Shown piece after piece: positions 7,548-16,278 of a DNA stretch of 64,000 nt (its first letter is position 1; every line of letters starts with the position of its first letter). The DNA is taken from NCBI GenBank assembly GCA_052115395.1, contig JBFRGO010000002.1. One strand, written 5' to 3'. Source of the stretch: Noviluteimonas sp052115395 (GTDB taxonomy: Bacteria; Pseudomonadota; Gammaproteobacteria; Xanthomonadales; Xanthomonadaceae). The notes beneath the pieces are model-generated. The model made no database searches and was not told the origin of the DNA. It was given only the letters and a program-made list of their open reading frames with translations. The translations under genes were made by a program, and so were the position numbers.

Positions 7548-8921
7548 ATGTCCCCCCAGCCTCCGTTCGCGCGGGAACTGCGCACCAGCGCAACCCTCGC
7601 CGCGCCCCTCGTCCTCGGCCACCTGTCGACCGGCCTGATCGGCTTCGTCGACAGCGTGATCGCCGGCCACCACGGCACGCGCACGCTCGCGGCCGTCGCC
7701 GTGGGCACGGCCTTGTTCTGGCTGCCGATGATGGTGCCGATGGGGACGCTGATGGCCTTTCCGCCCGCGGTCTCGCAGCTGGATGGTGCCGGGCGTCGCG
7801 ACGAGATCGCGCCCCTGTTCCGCCAGGCGCTGTGGTTGGCGGCGATGCTCGGCGTGGTGTTGTTCGCGTTCCTGAGCGTGGTGACCATCGCGCTGGAACC
7901 GATGGGCATCGCGCCCGAGATCCGCCCCGGGGCGATCGCATTCCTGCATGGCATCCGCTGGGGCGTGCCGGCGCTGACGCTGTACCTGTGCATGCGCTAT
8001 CTCAGCGATGGCCTGCATTGGACGCTGCCGACGATGGTGCTCGGCTTCGGCGGCCTGGTCGTCCTCGTGCCACTGGGCTATTCGCTCACCTGGGGCGTGG
8101 GCGGATTGCCTGAACTCGGCGCCGGCGGGCTCGGGCTGGCGTCGGCGGCGATGATGTGGGCGCAGGCGATCGCGTTCGCGTTGTATCTGCGGCGTTCGAA
8201 ACGCTTCGAACCGCTGCGCCTGTTCGCGAAGTTCGAACCACCGCGCTGGCGCGACCTGCGCGACCTGCTCGCCACCGGCCTGCCCATCGGCGTGACCGTG
8301 ATGATGGAAGGCAGCTTGTTCATCGTGACCGCGTTGCTCATCGGGCGGCTCGGCGGCGTGGAAGTGGCCGCGCACCAGATCGCGATCAACGTCGCGAGCC
8401 TGTGCTTCATGATTCCCTTCGGACTGGCCGAGGCGACGACGGTCCGCGTCGGCCATGCGCTCGGCCGGGGCGATCGCGGGGGCCTGCGCCGTGCGGCCTT
8501 CGCCGGCTTCGTGCTGATGTTCGCCACGCAGGCGGTGTCGGGCCTGCTGCTGTTGTTCGGCAACCACGCGCTCGCCGGGCTCTACACCGCGGACACGACG
8601 GTGGCCACGCTGGCGGCGACGCTGCTGTTGTATGCGGCCGCCTTCCAGTTCCCCGACGGCGTGCAGGTGCTCTCCGCCGGCGCCTTGCGCGGCCTGCGCG
8701 ACACGCGCCGCCCGATGCTGCTCGCCGCGCTCGCCTATTGGGGGGTCGGCATGCCGCTCGGCGCGGGCCTGGGGCTCGGGCTGCGTTGGGGGCCGCAAGG
8801 GATGTGGGTGGGCCTGATCGTCGGCCTCACGACCGCCGCCGTCCTGTTGTCCACGCGCTTCTTGCGCTCATCGCGCCGTGTCCCCATGAACGCAGGCACG
8901 GCAAGCGAATCGTCGCCATGA
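7548..8921 (+). CDS. MATE family multidrug efflux transporter
   Basis: A 457-residue inner-membrane antiporter with about twelve hydrophobic segments in two related halves. The family opening is present: ELRTSATLAAPLVLGHLSTG, then FVDSVIAGHHGTRTLAAVAV. The second half opens similarly (LLATGLPIGVTVMMEGSLFI), with AHQIAINVASLCFMIPFGLA and VGHALGRGD typical of NorM/MdtK exporters. Such pumps expel cationic compounds in exchange for Na+ or H+. The start is the ATG at 7548, immediately before the first conserved segment. It precedes sppA by 95 bp and may share its transcript only by readthrough. Confidence 0.88.
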   Translation: MSPQPPFARELRTSATLAAPLVLGHLSTGLIGFVDSVIAGHHGTRTLAAVAVGTALFWLPMMVPMGTLMAFPPAVSQLDGAGRRDEIAPLFRQALWLAAMLGVVLFAFLSVVTIALEPMGIAPEIRPGAIAFLHGIRWGVPALTLYLCMRYLSDGLHWTLPTMVLGFGGLVVLVPLGYSLTWGVGGLPELGAGGLGLASAAMMWAQAIAFALYLRRSKRFEPLRLFAKFEPPRWRDLRDLLATGLPIGVTVMMEGSLFIVTALLIGRLGGVEVAAHQIAINVASLCFMIPFGLAEATTVRVGHALGRGDRGGLRRAAFAGFVLMFATQAVSGLLLLFGNHALAGLYTADTTVATLAATLLLYAAAFQFPDGVQVLSAGALRGLRDTRRPMLLAALAYWGVGMPLGAGLGLGLRWGPQGMWVGLIVGLTTAAVLLSTRFLRSSRRVPMNAGTASESSP

Positions 8922-9016
8922 CCGACGGCGCATGAAGTCCACACACGCCTGCCGCTAACCTGTCGCATTCTCCGGGCCCCGGCCCCGGCGCACCCCCTTC
9001 CAGGAGCTTCACCGCA

Positions 9017-10915
9017 ATGAACGAACCCAGCCGTCGTGGCCCCATCGCCCGCGCCATCGTGGGCATCTGGGACGCCATGAACTTCACGCGGCGCCTGGTG
9101 TTCAACCTGGTGTTCTTCGCGCTGCTGATCCTGTTCCTGATGTTCGCCTTCTCCGGCGGCTCGCTGGCGCCACTGAACGACCGCACGACGCTGGTGATCG
9201 CGCCGGAAGGCCGCCTGGTCGAGCAGTACAGCACCGACATCGCCAGCCGCGCGCTGTCCAAGGCGATGGGCGATGGCGGCAACGAGGAAGTGCAGTTGCG
9301 CGACCTGTTGCGCGCGCTCGACGCCGCGGCGAACGACAAGCGCATCGAACGCGTCTTCGTGCGCTTCGATCGCCTGCAACCCACCGGCTATGCATCGCTG
9401 CGCGAACTGGCCGCGGCGCTGGCGAAGGTGCGCGCGTCGGGCAAGCAGGTCGTCGCGTTCGGCGAAAGCTTCATGCAGGAGCAGTACCTGCTCGCCGCGC
9501 AGGCCAACGAGGTGTACCTGGATCCGATGGGCGGCCTGGTGCTCGAAGGCCTCGACCGTTATCGCCAGTACTACCGCGAAGGTTTGCAGGACAAGCTCGG
9601 CGTCGACGTGCACCTGTTCAAGGTCGGCGAATACAAATCGGCCGCCGAGCCCTACGTGCTCGACGCCGCCTCGCCGCAGGCGAAGGAAGCCGACCTGTAC
9701 TGGATGAACGATGTGTGGCAACGCTACCTCGGCGACGTCGCCAAGGCGCGCGACCTGTCCGCGCAGCAGCTCGCCGCCGGCATCGACACCCTGCCCGAAG
9801 GCCTCGCCGCCGCGCGCGGCGACCTGGGTCGCTATGCGTTGCAACAAAAACTCGTCGACGGCCTGAAGACCGAAGAAGAAGTCGATCGCCTGCTCACCGA
9901 GCGCGGCGTCGCCGACGCCGATGCCGAAGGCGGTTTCCGCCAGGTCTCGTTCGAGACCTACCTGCGCCACATCGACACCACGCTGCCGGCGACCGACCTG
10001 CGTCCGCAAGTCGCCGTCGTCGTCGCCGAAGGCGAAATCGAAGGCGGCGAGAAGCCGCCGGGCAAGATTGGTGGCGTGTCCACCGCCGCGCTGTTGCGCG
10101 AAGCGCGCGACGACGATCACGTCAAGGCCGTCGTGCTGCGCGTGGATTCGCCCGGCGGTGAAGTCTTCGCTTCCGAACAGATCCGCCGCGAAGTCGTCGC
10201 GCTGAAAGCCGCCGGCAAACCCGTCGTCGTCTCGATGGGCGACCTCGCCGCATCGGGCGGCTACTGGATCTCGATGAACGCCGATCGCATCTATGCCGAT
10301 CCCTCGACCATCACCGGTTCGATCGGCATCTTCGGCGTGATCCCGACGCTGCCGCGCGCGCTGGACAAGATCGGCGTGCACACCGACGGCGTGGGCACCA
10401 CGCGCTTCGCCGGTGCGTTCGACATCACGCGCCAACTGGATCCGGCCGTCGGCGACATCGTGCAGTCGGTGATCGACAAGGGCTATCGCGATTTCACCGG
10501 CCGCGTTGCGCAGGCGCGCAAGCGTTCGGTGGACGAGATCGACGCCATCGCACGCGGCCGCGTGTGGACCGGCGCGCAGGCGCGCGAACGCGGCCTGGTC
10601 GACGACTTCGGCGGGCTGCAGGCGGCGGTCGCCGATGCGGCGGCGCGCGCGAAACTCGGCAAGCCCGACGCCTACAACGTGCATTACATCGAACGCGAAG
10701 CCACGCCGTTCGAACGCTTCTTCGCCGGCTTCGTTTCCAGCCGCGCGGGCGCGACGATGATGCGCGACTCGGGTTTCGCGCAAGGCGTGGCGCGCGCGAT
10801 CGTCGCGCGCAGCGTGCCGCAGATGGATGCGGACCTGCGCTTCCTCGACGCCGCGCTCCAGCGCCGCCCGGGCGCGCCGGTGAAGGCGCTGGCGTACTGC
10901 TTCTGCGAACTCTGA
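9017..10915 (+). CDS. sppA: Signal peptide peptidase SppA, 67-kDa type
   Basis: A 632-residue membrane-anchored serine peptidase that degrades cleaved signal peptides. One N-terminal membrane segment (LVFNLVFFALLILFLMFAF) is followed by two ClpP-like S49 domains. The catalytic lysine is K207 in GEYKSAAEP in the first domain. The nucleophilic serine is S413 in GDLAASGGYW in the second. These positions agree with the E. coli enzyme (K209, S409). VVLRVDSPGGEVFASEQ is the usual lead-in to the second domain. AGGAGC lies about nine bases before ATG 9017. Full length, with no sign of decay. Confidence 0.93.
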   Translation: MNEPSRRGPIARAIVGIWDAMNFTRRLVFNLVFFALLILFLMFAFSGGSLAPLNDRTTLVIAPEGRLVEQYSTDIASRALSKAMGDGGNEEVQLRDLLRALDAAANDKRIERVFVRFDRLQPTGYASLRELAAALAKVRASGKQVVAFGESFMQEQYLLAAQANEVYLDPMGGLVLEGLDRYRQYYREGLQDKLGVDVHLFKVGEYKSAAEPYVLDAASPQAKEADLYWMNDVWQRYLGDVAKARDLSAQQLAAGIDTLPEGLAAARGDLGRYALQQKLVDGLKTEEEVDRLLTERGVADADAEGGFRQVSFETYLRHIDTTLPATDLRPQVAVVVAEGEIEGGEKPPGKIGGVSTAALLREARDDDHVKAVVLRVDSPGGEVFASEQIRREVVALKAAGKPVVVSMGDLAASGGYWISMNADRIYADPSTITGSIGIFGVIPTLPRALDKIGVHTDGVGTTRFAGAFDITRQLDPAVGDIVQSVIDKGYRDFTGRVAQARKRSVDEIDAIARGRVWTGAQARERGLVDDFGGLQAAVADAAARAKLGKPDAYNVHYIEREATPFERFFAGFVSSRAGATMMRDSGFAQGVARAIVARSVPQMDADLRFLDAALQRRPGAPVKALAYCFCEL

Positions 10916-10943
10916 TGCGCGTCAGGCGCGACGCGCGCGTCGG

Positions 10944-11243
10944 TTACTGATCCGACGGCGGCGGGGCATCGCCCTGCTCCTGCGCATCGATGGACGCGCG
11001 TTGCGCGTCGGCCGCCTCGAGGGTCGTGGCTTCGGCCGACTTGGCCTTGTTGATCGGCCGCTGGATCGCGTCGCTGAGTTCGGTCGCGGGCTTCTCGCGC
11101 TTGCTCGCGTCGTTCCAGGTGTCCGGATCGGGCTGGCTCGCCGCCGCCTGCGGGGCCGGCGGGCGTTCGGTCTCGGGCTTTTCGGGCTTGGAACAAGCAC
11201 TCAGGGCCAGCACGCACAACACGGCAACCAGGGTTCGCGACAT
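10944..11243 (-). CDS. Small predicted lipoprotein
   Basis: A 99-residue protein with a lipoprotein signal peptide: MSRTLVAVLCVLALSACSKP, with lipobox LSAC, giving a mature protein of about 84 residues anchored through cysteine 16. The rest is polar and rich in Pro, Ala, Glu and Lys (PETERPPAPQAAASQPD) with no recognised domain. I chose ATG 11243 because it gives a standard signal peptide; ATG 11258 would add five residues. It converges on sppA and is divergent from the SDR gene. Function unknown. Confidence 0.7.
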   Translation of the reverse strand: MSRTLVAVLCVLALSACSKPEKPETERPPAPQAAASQPDPDTWNDASKREKPATELSDAIQRPINKAKSAEATTLEAADAQRASIDAQEQGDAPPPSDQ

Positions 11244-11272
11244 CGCGGCGGCGTCCATTGGAAGGCAGCGGC

Positions 11273-11278
11273 TATCCT
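11273..11278 (+). promoter_or_regulatory. Candidate -10 box of the SDR gene
   Basis: GCTATCCT places TATCCT 36 bases before ATG 11315. It lies just upstream of the divergent lipoprotein start. No -35 match was found. Confidence 0.35.
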
Positions 11279-11314
11279 ACGCCGACCCGGGCGGATGCAA
11301 ACGAGGCAGGCAGC

Positions 11315-12091
11315 ATGGATCCGAAGCGCTGGCGGCTGGATGGACAACTCGCCCTGGTGACCGGGGGGAGCGCCGGCATCGGCCGCGCGATCGCACGCGA
11401 ACTGCTCGGCTTCGGCGCCGACGTCTTGCTCGCCGCGCGCGATGCCGCTGCGCTGGAATCCACGCGCGCCGAACTGTCCGAAGACTTCCCCGATCGCGAC
11501 GTGCAGGGCTTCGTCGCCGATGTCGCCGAAGACGACCAACGCCGCGAACTGCTCGACTGGGTCGAGGATTTCGGCGAAGGCCTGCACATCCTGGTCAACA
11601 ACGCCGGCGGCAACCTCACCCGCGCGGCCGTGGATTACACCGAAGACGAGTGGCGGAAGATCTTCGAGATCAACTTGTTCTCCGCCTTCGAGCTCTCGCG
11701 TTACGCCCATCCGCTGCTGACGAAACACGCAGCGTCGAGCATCGTCAACGTCGGCAGCGTTTCCGGCGACACGCACGTGCGCAGCGGCGCGCCCTACGGC
11801 ATGAGCAAGGCCGCGATGCACCAGATGACGAAGAACCTGGCCGTCGAATGGGCCGAGGACGGCATCCGCGTCAACGCGGTGGCGCCGTGGTACATCCGCA
11901 CGCGGCGCACGCACGACAAACTCGCCGATCCCGATTACCTCGACGAGGTGCTGCTGCGCACGCCGCTGGGCCGCATCGGCGAACCCGAGGAAGTCGCCGC
12001 CGCCGTCGCGTTCCTGTGCCTGCCTGCGGCGTCCTACGTCACCGGTGAATGCATCGCGGTGGACGGCGGATTCCTGCGCTACGGTTTCTGA
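11315..12091 (+). CDS. SDR family NAD(P)-dependent oxidoreductase
   Basis: A 258-residue classical short-chain dehydrogenase. The cofactor motif is TGGSAGIGRAIA near residue 15. NNAGGN is at about residue 93, the catalytic serine lies in NVGSVSG, and the catalytic tyrosine and lysine are in YGMSKAA. The late block VNAVAPWYIRTRRT and the C-terminal VDGGFLRYGF fit the tropinone-reductase-like/gluconate 5-dehydrogenase branch, but the substrate cannot be read from sequence. ATG 11315 starts seven residues before the domain. The gene stands alone between a lipoprotein gene and the sugar dehydrogenase-like gene. Confidence 0.85.
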   Translation: MDPKRWRLDGQLALVTGGSAGIGRAIARELLGFGADVLLAARDAAALESTRAELSEDFPDRDVQGFVADVAEDDQRRELLDWVEDFGEGLHILVNNAGGNLTRAAVDYTEDEWRKIFEINLFSAFELSRYAHPLLTKHAASSIVNVGSVSGDTHVRSGAPYGMSKAAMHQMTKNLAVEWAEDGIRVNAVAPWYIRTRRTHDKLADPDYLDEVLLRTPLGRIGEPEEVAAAVAFLCLPAASYVTGECIAVDGGFLRYGF

Positions 12092-12169
12092 CGAACGGCG
12101 CGTCGCTTCACCCGCCGCTTCAGCACCGGCAGGCATCCTGCGCCCACATCGCCAGACAGGCTCGGGCCC

Positions 12170-13915
12170 ATGCTGCTGCGCATCGCCAGGACAATGGTTC
12201 TCGCAGGCACGCTCGCCATCGCCGCATGCGGCGGCGGCAGCACCAGCGGCACGATCAACGTCGGCAATGCGCCGCCCGTCTTCAGCTCGCCCAGTACCGT
12301 CGCCGTGCAGGAAGACACCGCCGGCGCGTTCTACGCGTCCACGGCCACCGACATGGATGGGCAATCGCTCAGCTATTCCATCGCTGGCGGTGAAGACGCG
12401 GCCGCGTTCCGCATCACCACGGCAGGGGCGTTGTCGTTCGCCGCGCCGCCGGATTTCGAAGCACCCACCGACGTCGGGCTCGACAACGTCTATCGCGTGA
12501 TCCTCGCCGTGAGCGATGGGTTCGTCGAATCCCAGATGCTGCTGACCGTCACCGTGACCAATCGTCCCAGCGCTGCGTTCCGCGTGCGGCGCGTCGTGGC
12601 AGGCGCGGCCTCGCCGGTGTTCGTCGCGGCCGTGCCCAATGGAACCGGGCGCGTTTTCGTCGTCGAGCTTGGGGGCCTGGTCCGCATCCTGTCGCCGAAC
12701 ACCGGCACGTTCGCAGCGACGCCCTTCCTCGACGTGCACGACCAGGTCTCGACCAACGGCGAGCGCGGACTGCTGGGCTTCGCCACCGCGCCGGACTTCG
12801 CGACCTCCGGCGTGTTCTACGTCTTCCTGACCGACCCCGTCGGCACCATCGAAGTGCGGCGCTACACGGTGAGTGCGACCAACCACGATGTCGCCGATCC
12901 CTCGACGATGCGCGTGATCCTTCGCCAGCCGCACCCACGCATCAACCACAACGGCGGATGGATCGGGTTCGACGCTAGGGGCCTGCTCTACATCGCGATC
13001 GGCGATGGCGGCGGCGCGGGCGATCCCGACAACAACGGACAGAACCGCGATACCTTGCTCGGCAAGATCCTGCGCATCGACGTCGCGGCCGACGATTTCC
13101 CGCTCGACGACACGCGCAATTACGCGATCCCGCCGGACAACCCGTTCTCCATCGCGGGCGGCGCACCGGAAGTGTGGGCGCTGGGCCTGCGCAATCCCTT
13201 CCGCGCAAGCTTCGACTTCGGTCCGCTGGGCACGGGCGAAGGCGGCCTGATCATCGGCGACGTCGGCGAAACCGCGGTCGAGGAAATCGACGTGATGCTC
13301 GGGCCCGACGACAACCAGGGCGTGAACTTCGGATGGTCGATACGCGAGGGATCGCAGCCCTTCAAGGGCCCCGACAGTCCCGCATTCCGCTTGCCCGCGG
13401 CCGAATACCTGCACGGCAACGGGCCGCGCGTGGGCAACACGGTGATCGGTGGCGTGGTGTATCGCGGGCCGGTGGAATCGCTGCGCGGGCAATACCTGTT
13501 CGCCGATTTCATCGAAGGCAACCTGTGGTCGCTGCCGGTCGACGATCTGTATGGGATCACGCCGGTGACGAGCGACCTGTTCACCTTGCGCAACGCGACG
13601 TTCGCGCCGGATGCGGGCGTGATCGACAACCCCGTCGCGTTCGGCACCGATCAGTCGGGCAACGTGTACATCGCCGACCTGGATGGCGAGATCTTCGTGA
13701 TCGAACCCGTGCCCGGTCCTGGCCCATCGCGGCCCGTGCCGGTGCAATCGCGCGCACAGCGGCAGACATCCACGGTGAAGCGCCATTGGTGCGCCGAAGC
13801 CTGGGACGGACACACCGTGCGCTGGGTCGATGGGCAGATGGTGATCGGCGGGCAGGGCTTCGTGTGCGTGCGGAAGTACTACGAACGCCTGCGCGCGCAG
13901 GCCGCACAACCCTGA
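12170..13915 (+). CDS. Lipoprotein with cadherin-like domain fused to PQQ-type sugar dehydrogenase
   Basis: A 581-residue envelope protein. The signal peptide ends in a lipobox (LAIAACGGG), so cysteine 20 is the likely lipidated residue. Residues about 35-130 are cadherin-like (PPVFSSPSTVAVQEDTAG, ATDMDGQSLSYSI, VYRVILAVSDG). From about residue 140 a six-bladed propeller of the soluble glucose dehydrogenase/Hedgehog-interacting type follows: ERGLLGFATAPDF, HNGGWIGFDARGLLYIAIGD, LLGKILRIDV, WALGLRNPFRASFD. The last 60 residues are a separate basic tail with two cysteines. Predicted to oxidise a sugar or alcohol outside the inner membrane using PQQ, but the substrate is unknown. A strong terminator follows immediately. 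Confidence 0.82.
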   Translation: MLLRIARTMVLAGTLAIAACGGGSTSGTINVGNAPPVFSSPSTVAVQEDTAGAFYASTATDMDGQSLSYSIAGGEDAAAFRITTAGALSFAAPPDFEAPTDVGLDNVYRVILAVSDGFVESQMLLTVTVTNRPSAAFRVRRVVAGAASPVFVAAVPNGTGRVFVVELGGLVRILSPNTGTFAATPFLDVHDQVSTNGERGLLGFATAPDFATSGVFYVFLTDPVGTIEVRRYTVSATNHDVADPSTMRVILRQPHPRINHNGGWIGFDARGLLYIAIGDGGGAGDPDNNGQNRDTLLGKILRIDVAADDFPLDDTRNYAIPPDNPFSIAGGAPEVWALGLRNPFRASFDFGPLGTGEGGLIIGDVGETAVEEIDVMLGPDDNQGVNFGWSIREGSQPFKGPDSPAFRLPAAEYLHGNGPRVGNTVIGGVVYRGPVESLRGQYLFADFIEGNLWSLPVDDLYGITPVTSDLFTLRNATFAPDAGVIDNPVAFGTDQSGNVYIADLDGEIFVIEPVPGPGPSRPVPVQSRAQRQTSTVKRHWCAEAWDGHTVRWVDGQMVIGGQGFVCVRKYYERLRAQAAQP

Positions 13916-13916
13916 A

Positions 13917-13946
13917 CGAAAACGCCCGCATGCGCGGGCGTTTTCG
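13917..13946 (+). terminator. Intrinsic terminator after the sugar dehydrogenase-like gene
   Basis: A perfect 13-bp stem (CGAAAACGCCCGC / GCGGGCGTTTTCG) with a four-base loop begins right after the stop codon. The stem carries T-rich and A-rich ends, so it can act in both directions, also serving the converging KGG gene. Confidence 0.85.
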
Positions 13947-13967
13947 TGTGGTCGGTCGAACAGTGGC

Positions 13968-14198
13968 TCAGCGGTTACCGCCGGGTTCGTTGCCGCCGAA
14001 TTGGTTGGGGGGCGCGTTCTGCGGAGTGTTCTGGGTGCGGTTGCCGCCGGAAGCTTCGCCACCCTTCCGGCCGATCATCGACATGTGTTCACGATCGCGG
14101 CTGACCGCTTCGCCGCCTTTTTGCGCGATCTTGCGTTGCGTTTCCGGATCCATGCTCGCGAATCCGCGATTGCTGGTGCCGCGGGTCTGGTTCGCCAT
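13968..14198 (-). CDS. KGG-motif stress-induced protein (YciG/con-10 type)
   Basis: A 76-residue, very hydrophilic protein with two KGG repeats (MDPETQRKIAQKGGEAVSRD and SMIGRKGGEASGGN) and an Asn/Gly/Pro-rich tail ending NQFGGNEPGGNR. Such proteins accumulate in stationary phase or on drying or oxidative stress; their mechanism is unknown. The start at ATG 14198 has GAGGCG about eight bases upstream. A good promoter (TTGACC, 17 bp, TAACTC) lies 50-80 bp upstream, so it is transcribed alone. Confidence 0.85.
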   Translation of the reverse strand: MANQTRGTSNRGFASMDPETQRKIAQKGGEAVSRDREHMSMIGRKGGEASGGNRTQNTPQNAPPNQFGGNEPGGNR

Positions 14199-14248
14199 GC
14201 TGTACGCCTCGGTGCTCGGGGGAGGGAACAGCGACCATAGGGAGATGT

Positions 14249-14277
14249 GAGTTAGGAAGTTGCGTGGTACAGGTCAA
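14249..14277 (-). promoter_or_regulatory. Promoter of the KGG stress-protein gene
   Basis: On the minus strand TTGACC (14277-14272) and TAACTC (14254-14249) are separated by 17 bases, an ideal spacer. It is the only plausible sigma-70-like pair in this AT-richer 156-bp gap. Confidence 0.5.
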
Positions 14278-14354
14278 GAAATAGTAAGTCGGCGCAATTC
14301 ATCCATGCATCGGGCGCGAATCGTCATCAACGCACGAAATGTTTCAGCGCCGTG

Positions 14355-14990
14355 TCAGCGGCACGTGCTGTCGATGAATGCAGTGCGTTGGCGCTCGTAA
14401 TCGGCTTCGCGCTGCGCTTTGTCGGCGGGCGCGGCGTAGGCCACGCGGAATTTCGCTTCATCGATGCGGCGCTGCCAACCGCTGCAGAGCGCCTTGTCGG
14501 TGAGGGCCGTACATACATCGCGTTTGATTTCGCAGGCCTGGCCCGCGCCACCGCCGCCATTCAGGCCCACGGTGTCCATGGGCGCGCAGCGCTCCTCGGG
14601 GGTATCGGCCTCACTGAGATAGACCTTGGATTCCCAGGTCTTGCATTCGAACAGGGGCGGCGGCGGCTTGCGATCGGCCTCGGGCACCTGCGATTCGGGC
14701 AGCGCCTCGGTCGCCGGGCCGCGGACGAGTTCGAATGACGCGCCCGCGGGTGGCTCGCTCGGCGGTTTCACCGTTTCCGCGCGCGGTGCGGGCGCCGGCG
14801 CCGTCGGCAGCTCGCCGATCGTGCGCACTTCCTGCTTTTCGCCCGGTGCGCACGGCTTGTCGTTCTGCATCGTCACCGTGCCCTTGGCATCGGTGCACTT
14901 GTAGATCGTGGTCGCGCGCGCGCCCGGCGCCACGAAGGACGACAGCGCCAACAGCAGGGCGACCAGGGCGAAGGACGATGCGCGGCTCAT
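14355..14990 (-). CDS. Exported DUF4124 domain protein
   Basis: A 211-residue periplasmic protein. The signal peptide (SSFALVALLLALSSFVAPGA) is followed directly by a DUF4124 motif, TTIYKCTDAKGTVTMQNDKP, with its two conserved cysteines (YKC ... PC). A Pro-rich spacer then leads to a cysteine-rich C-terminal half (LFECKTWESKVYLSEADTPE, CAPMDTVGLNG). ATG 14990 places the hydrophobic stretch at the very N-terminus; earlier starts would bury it. The neighbour downstream in the window is a diverged paralogue with the same layout, so the pair probably arose by duplication. Role unknown. Confidence 0.75.
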   Translation of the reverse strand: MSRASSFALVALLLALSSFVAPGARATTIYKCTDAKGTVTMQNDKPCAPGEKQEVRTIGELPTAPAPAPRAETVKPPSEPPAGASFELVRGPATEALPESQVPEADRKPPPPLFECKTWESKVYLSEADTPEERCAPMDTVGLNGGGGAGQACEIKRDVCTALTDKALCSGWQRRIDEAKFRVAYAAPADKAQREADYERQRTAFIDSTCR

Positions 14991-15015
14991 GCGGCAAGCG
15001 TGCCACACGCAAACC

Positions 15016-15660
15016 TCATTGGCCGCCGCAATCGTTGTCCAGGCGTGCATTGAGGCTGCGTTCCTCGACGCGCAGCACATCCCGCTCGCTGGGCATCGCG
15101 TTGAAGAAGCGCGTGCGCACTTCGTCGCGGCGGTCGCGGGTGCGCGCGCACACGTCGGCGGGCGGCAGCATGTAGCAGGTGTCGCGGACGTAGGTGCCGT
15201 TGTAGTTGCTCGGCCCGCTCCAGCTCGGCCCGATCATCCCCGAGCCCACCCGGTTGAAGGCGGGGTAACCCACCGTCCACAACGGCACCCAGCGCGGATT
15301 TCCATCGCCGGTGTCGCTGGTGTAACTCACGCCGTCGGGCGTGATGCATTCGTACATCGGTCGCGGCGGTGCGAGATAGGTATCGCGCGAGGCGACCTGC
15401 GGTTGTTCGTATTCGTGCTGCTGCGGCGGCGGCTGGCTGGTGGCGGGCTCGGCGTGTTTGCGCGGCGCGTCCTGCGGGCGCGCCATCGTGCGCGCCTCTT
15501 GTTTCTGGTCCTTCTCGCACGGCGTGTCGCGCAGCGTGAGGTGGCCCTTGTTGTCGATGCACCGGTAGATCGTCACGTCCTGTGCGTGCGCGAAGCGCAG
15601 CGCGCCCATGGCCGCCAGCCCGGCGATCAGCAGGACGATCTCGCGCGTTGCACTTGCCAT
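15016..15660 (-). CDS. Exported DUF4124 domain protein, second copy
   Basis: A 214-residue paralogue of the adjacent gene. The signal peptide ends in LRFAHAQ, followed by the DUF4124 motif VTIYRCIDNKGHLTLRDTPC and a Gln/Pro-rich linker. The C-terminal half begins MYECITPDGVSYTSDTGDG and ends with a helix containing Arg and Asp repeats. The shared order of signal, DUF4124, linker and ECxTxDxxxY-type block supports common descent with the gene at 14355-14990. A CAAGAT sequence six bases before the ATG might be a weak -10 box. Function unknown. Confidence 0.75.
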   Translation of the reverse strand: MASATREIVLLIAGLAAMGALRFAHAQDVTIYRCIDNKGHLTLRDTPCEKDQKQEARTMARPQDAPRKHAEPATSQPPPQQHEYEQPQVASRDTYLAPPRPMYECITPDGVSYTSDTGDGNPRWVPLWTVGYPAFNRVGSGMIGPSWSGPSNYNGTYVRDTCYMLPPADVCARTRDRRDEVRTRFFNAMPSERDVLRVEERSLNARLDNDCGGQ

Positions 15661-15714
15661 GCGCGCATCTTGCGCCGATTGAAAGCGGCCGGATCGTGGC
15701 GGCCGACCGGCGGT

Positions 15715-16278
15715 TCAGCCGGCGCGCAGTTCGGCACCCGTGGCGGCGTCGCGGATCGCGGTGGGCGCACGCAGGCCGCCGGTTTCGCCCGCGCCGATGC
15801 CGTCCACCTGCGCCAGCACCGCCGTCGACAGCGCATCGAAGGTGAAGGCCGGCGGCTCGCCGGCCAGGTTGGCGCTGGTCGACACGATCGGGCCGCCGAA
15901 GGCGAGACACACCGCCACCACCTCCGGGTGATCGCTGACGCGCACGGCGACGCCGCTGTGCGTGCCGGTGATCCAGCGCGGCACGCGCGAAGTCACCGGA
16001 ACGATCCACGTGCGCGGGCCGGGCCATTGCGCGCGCACGAGATCGGCGCGCTCGCGCGGCAGCGCATCCCATGCAAGGAGATCGTCGAATTGCGAGACAT
16101 CGGCGCCGACGAGGATCACGCCCTTGTCGACGGGCCGCTGCTTGATCGCCAGCAGGCGCATGACCGCGGCTTCATCGAAGGGATCGCAGCCCAGTCCCCA
16201 CACCGCTTCGGTGGGATAGGCGAGCACGCCGCCGCCGCGCAGCAGCGTTGCGGCAGCGGCGGGCGACAGGCGTTGCAT
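15715..16278 (-). CDS. tsaC: Threonylcarbamoyl-AMP synthase TsaC (YrdC/Sua5 family)
   Basis: A 187-residue enzyme making threonylcarbamoyl-AMP from threonine, bicarbonate and ATP for the t6A37 modification of ANN-decoding tRNAs. Family marks are GVLAYPTEAVWGLGCDP, LLAIKQRPVDKGVILV, the basic-lined WPGPRTWIVP and PIVSTSANLAGEPP. It is the short TsaC form without the Sua5 C-terminal domain. Its ATG shares one base with the stop of topA (TGATG), implying translational coupling. The pairing with topA, smg and dprA is the common gammaproteobacterial arrangement. Confidence 0.9.
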   Translation of the reverse strand: MQRLSPAAAATLLRGGGVLAYPTEAVWGLGCDPFDEAAVMRLLAIKQRPVDKGVILVGADVSQFDDLLAWDALPRERADLVRAQWPGPRTWIVPVTSRVPRWITGTHSGVAVRVSDHPEVVAVCLAFGGPIVSTSANLAGEPPAFTFDALSTAVLAQVDGIGAGETGGLRAPTAIRDAATGAELRAG

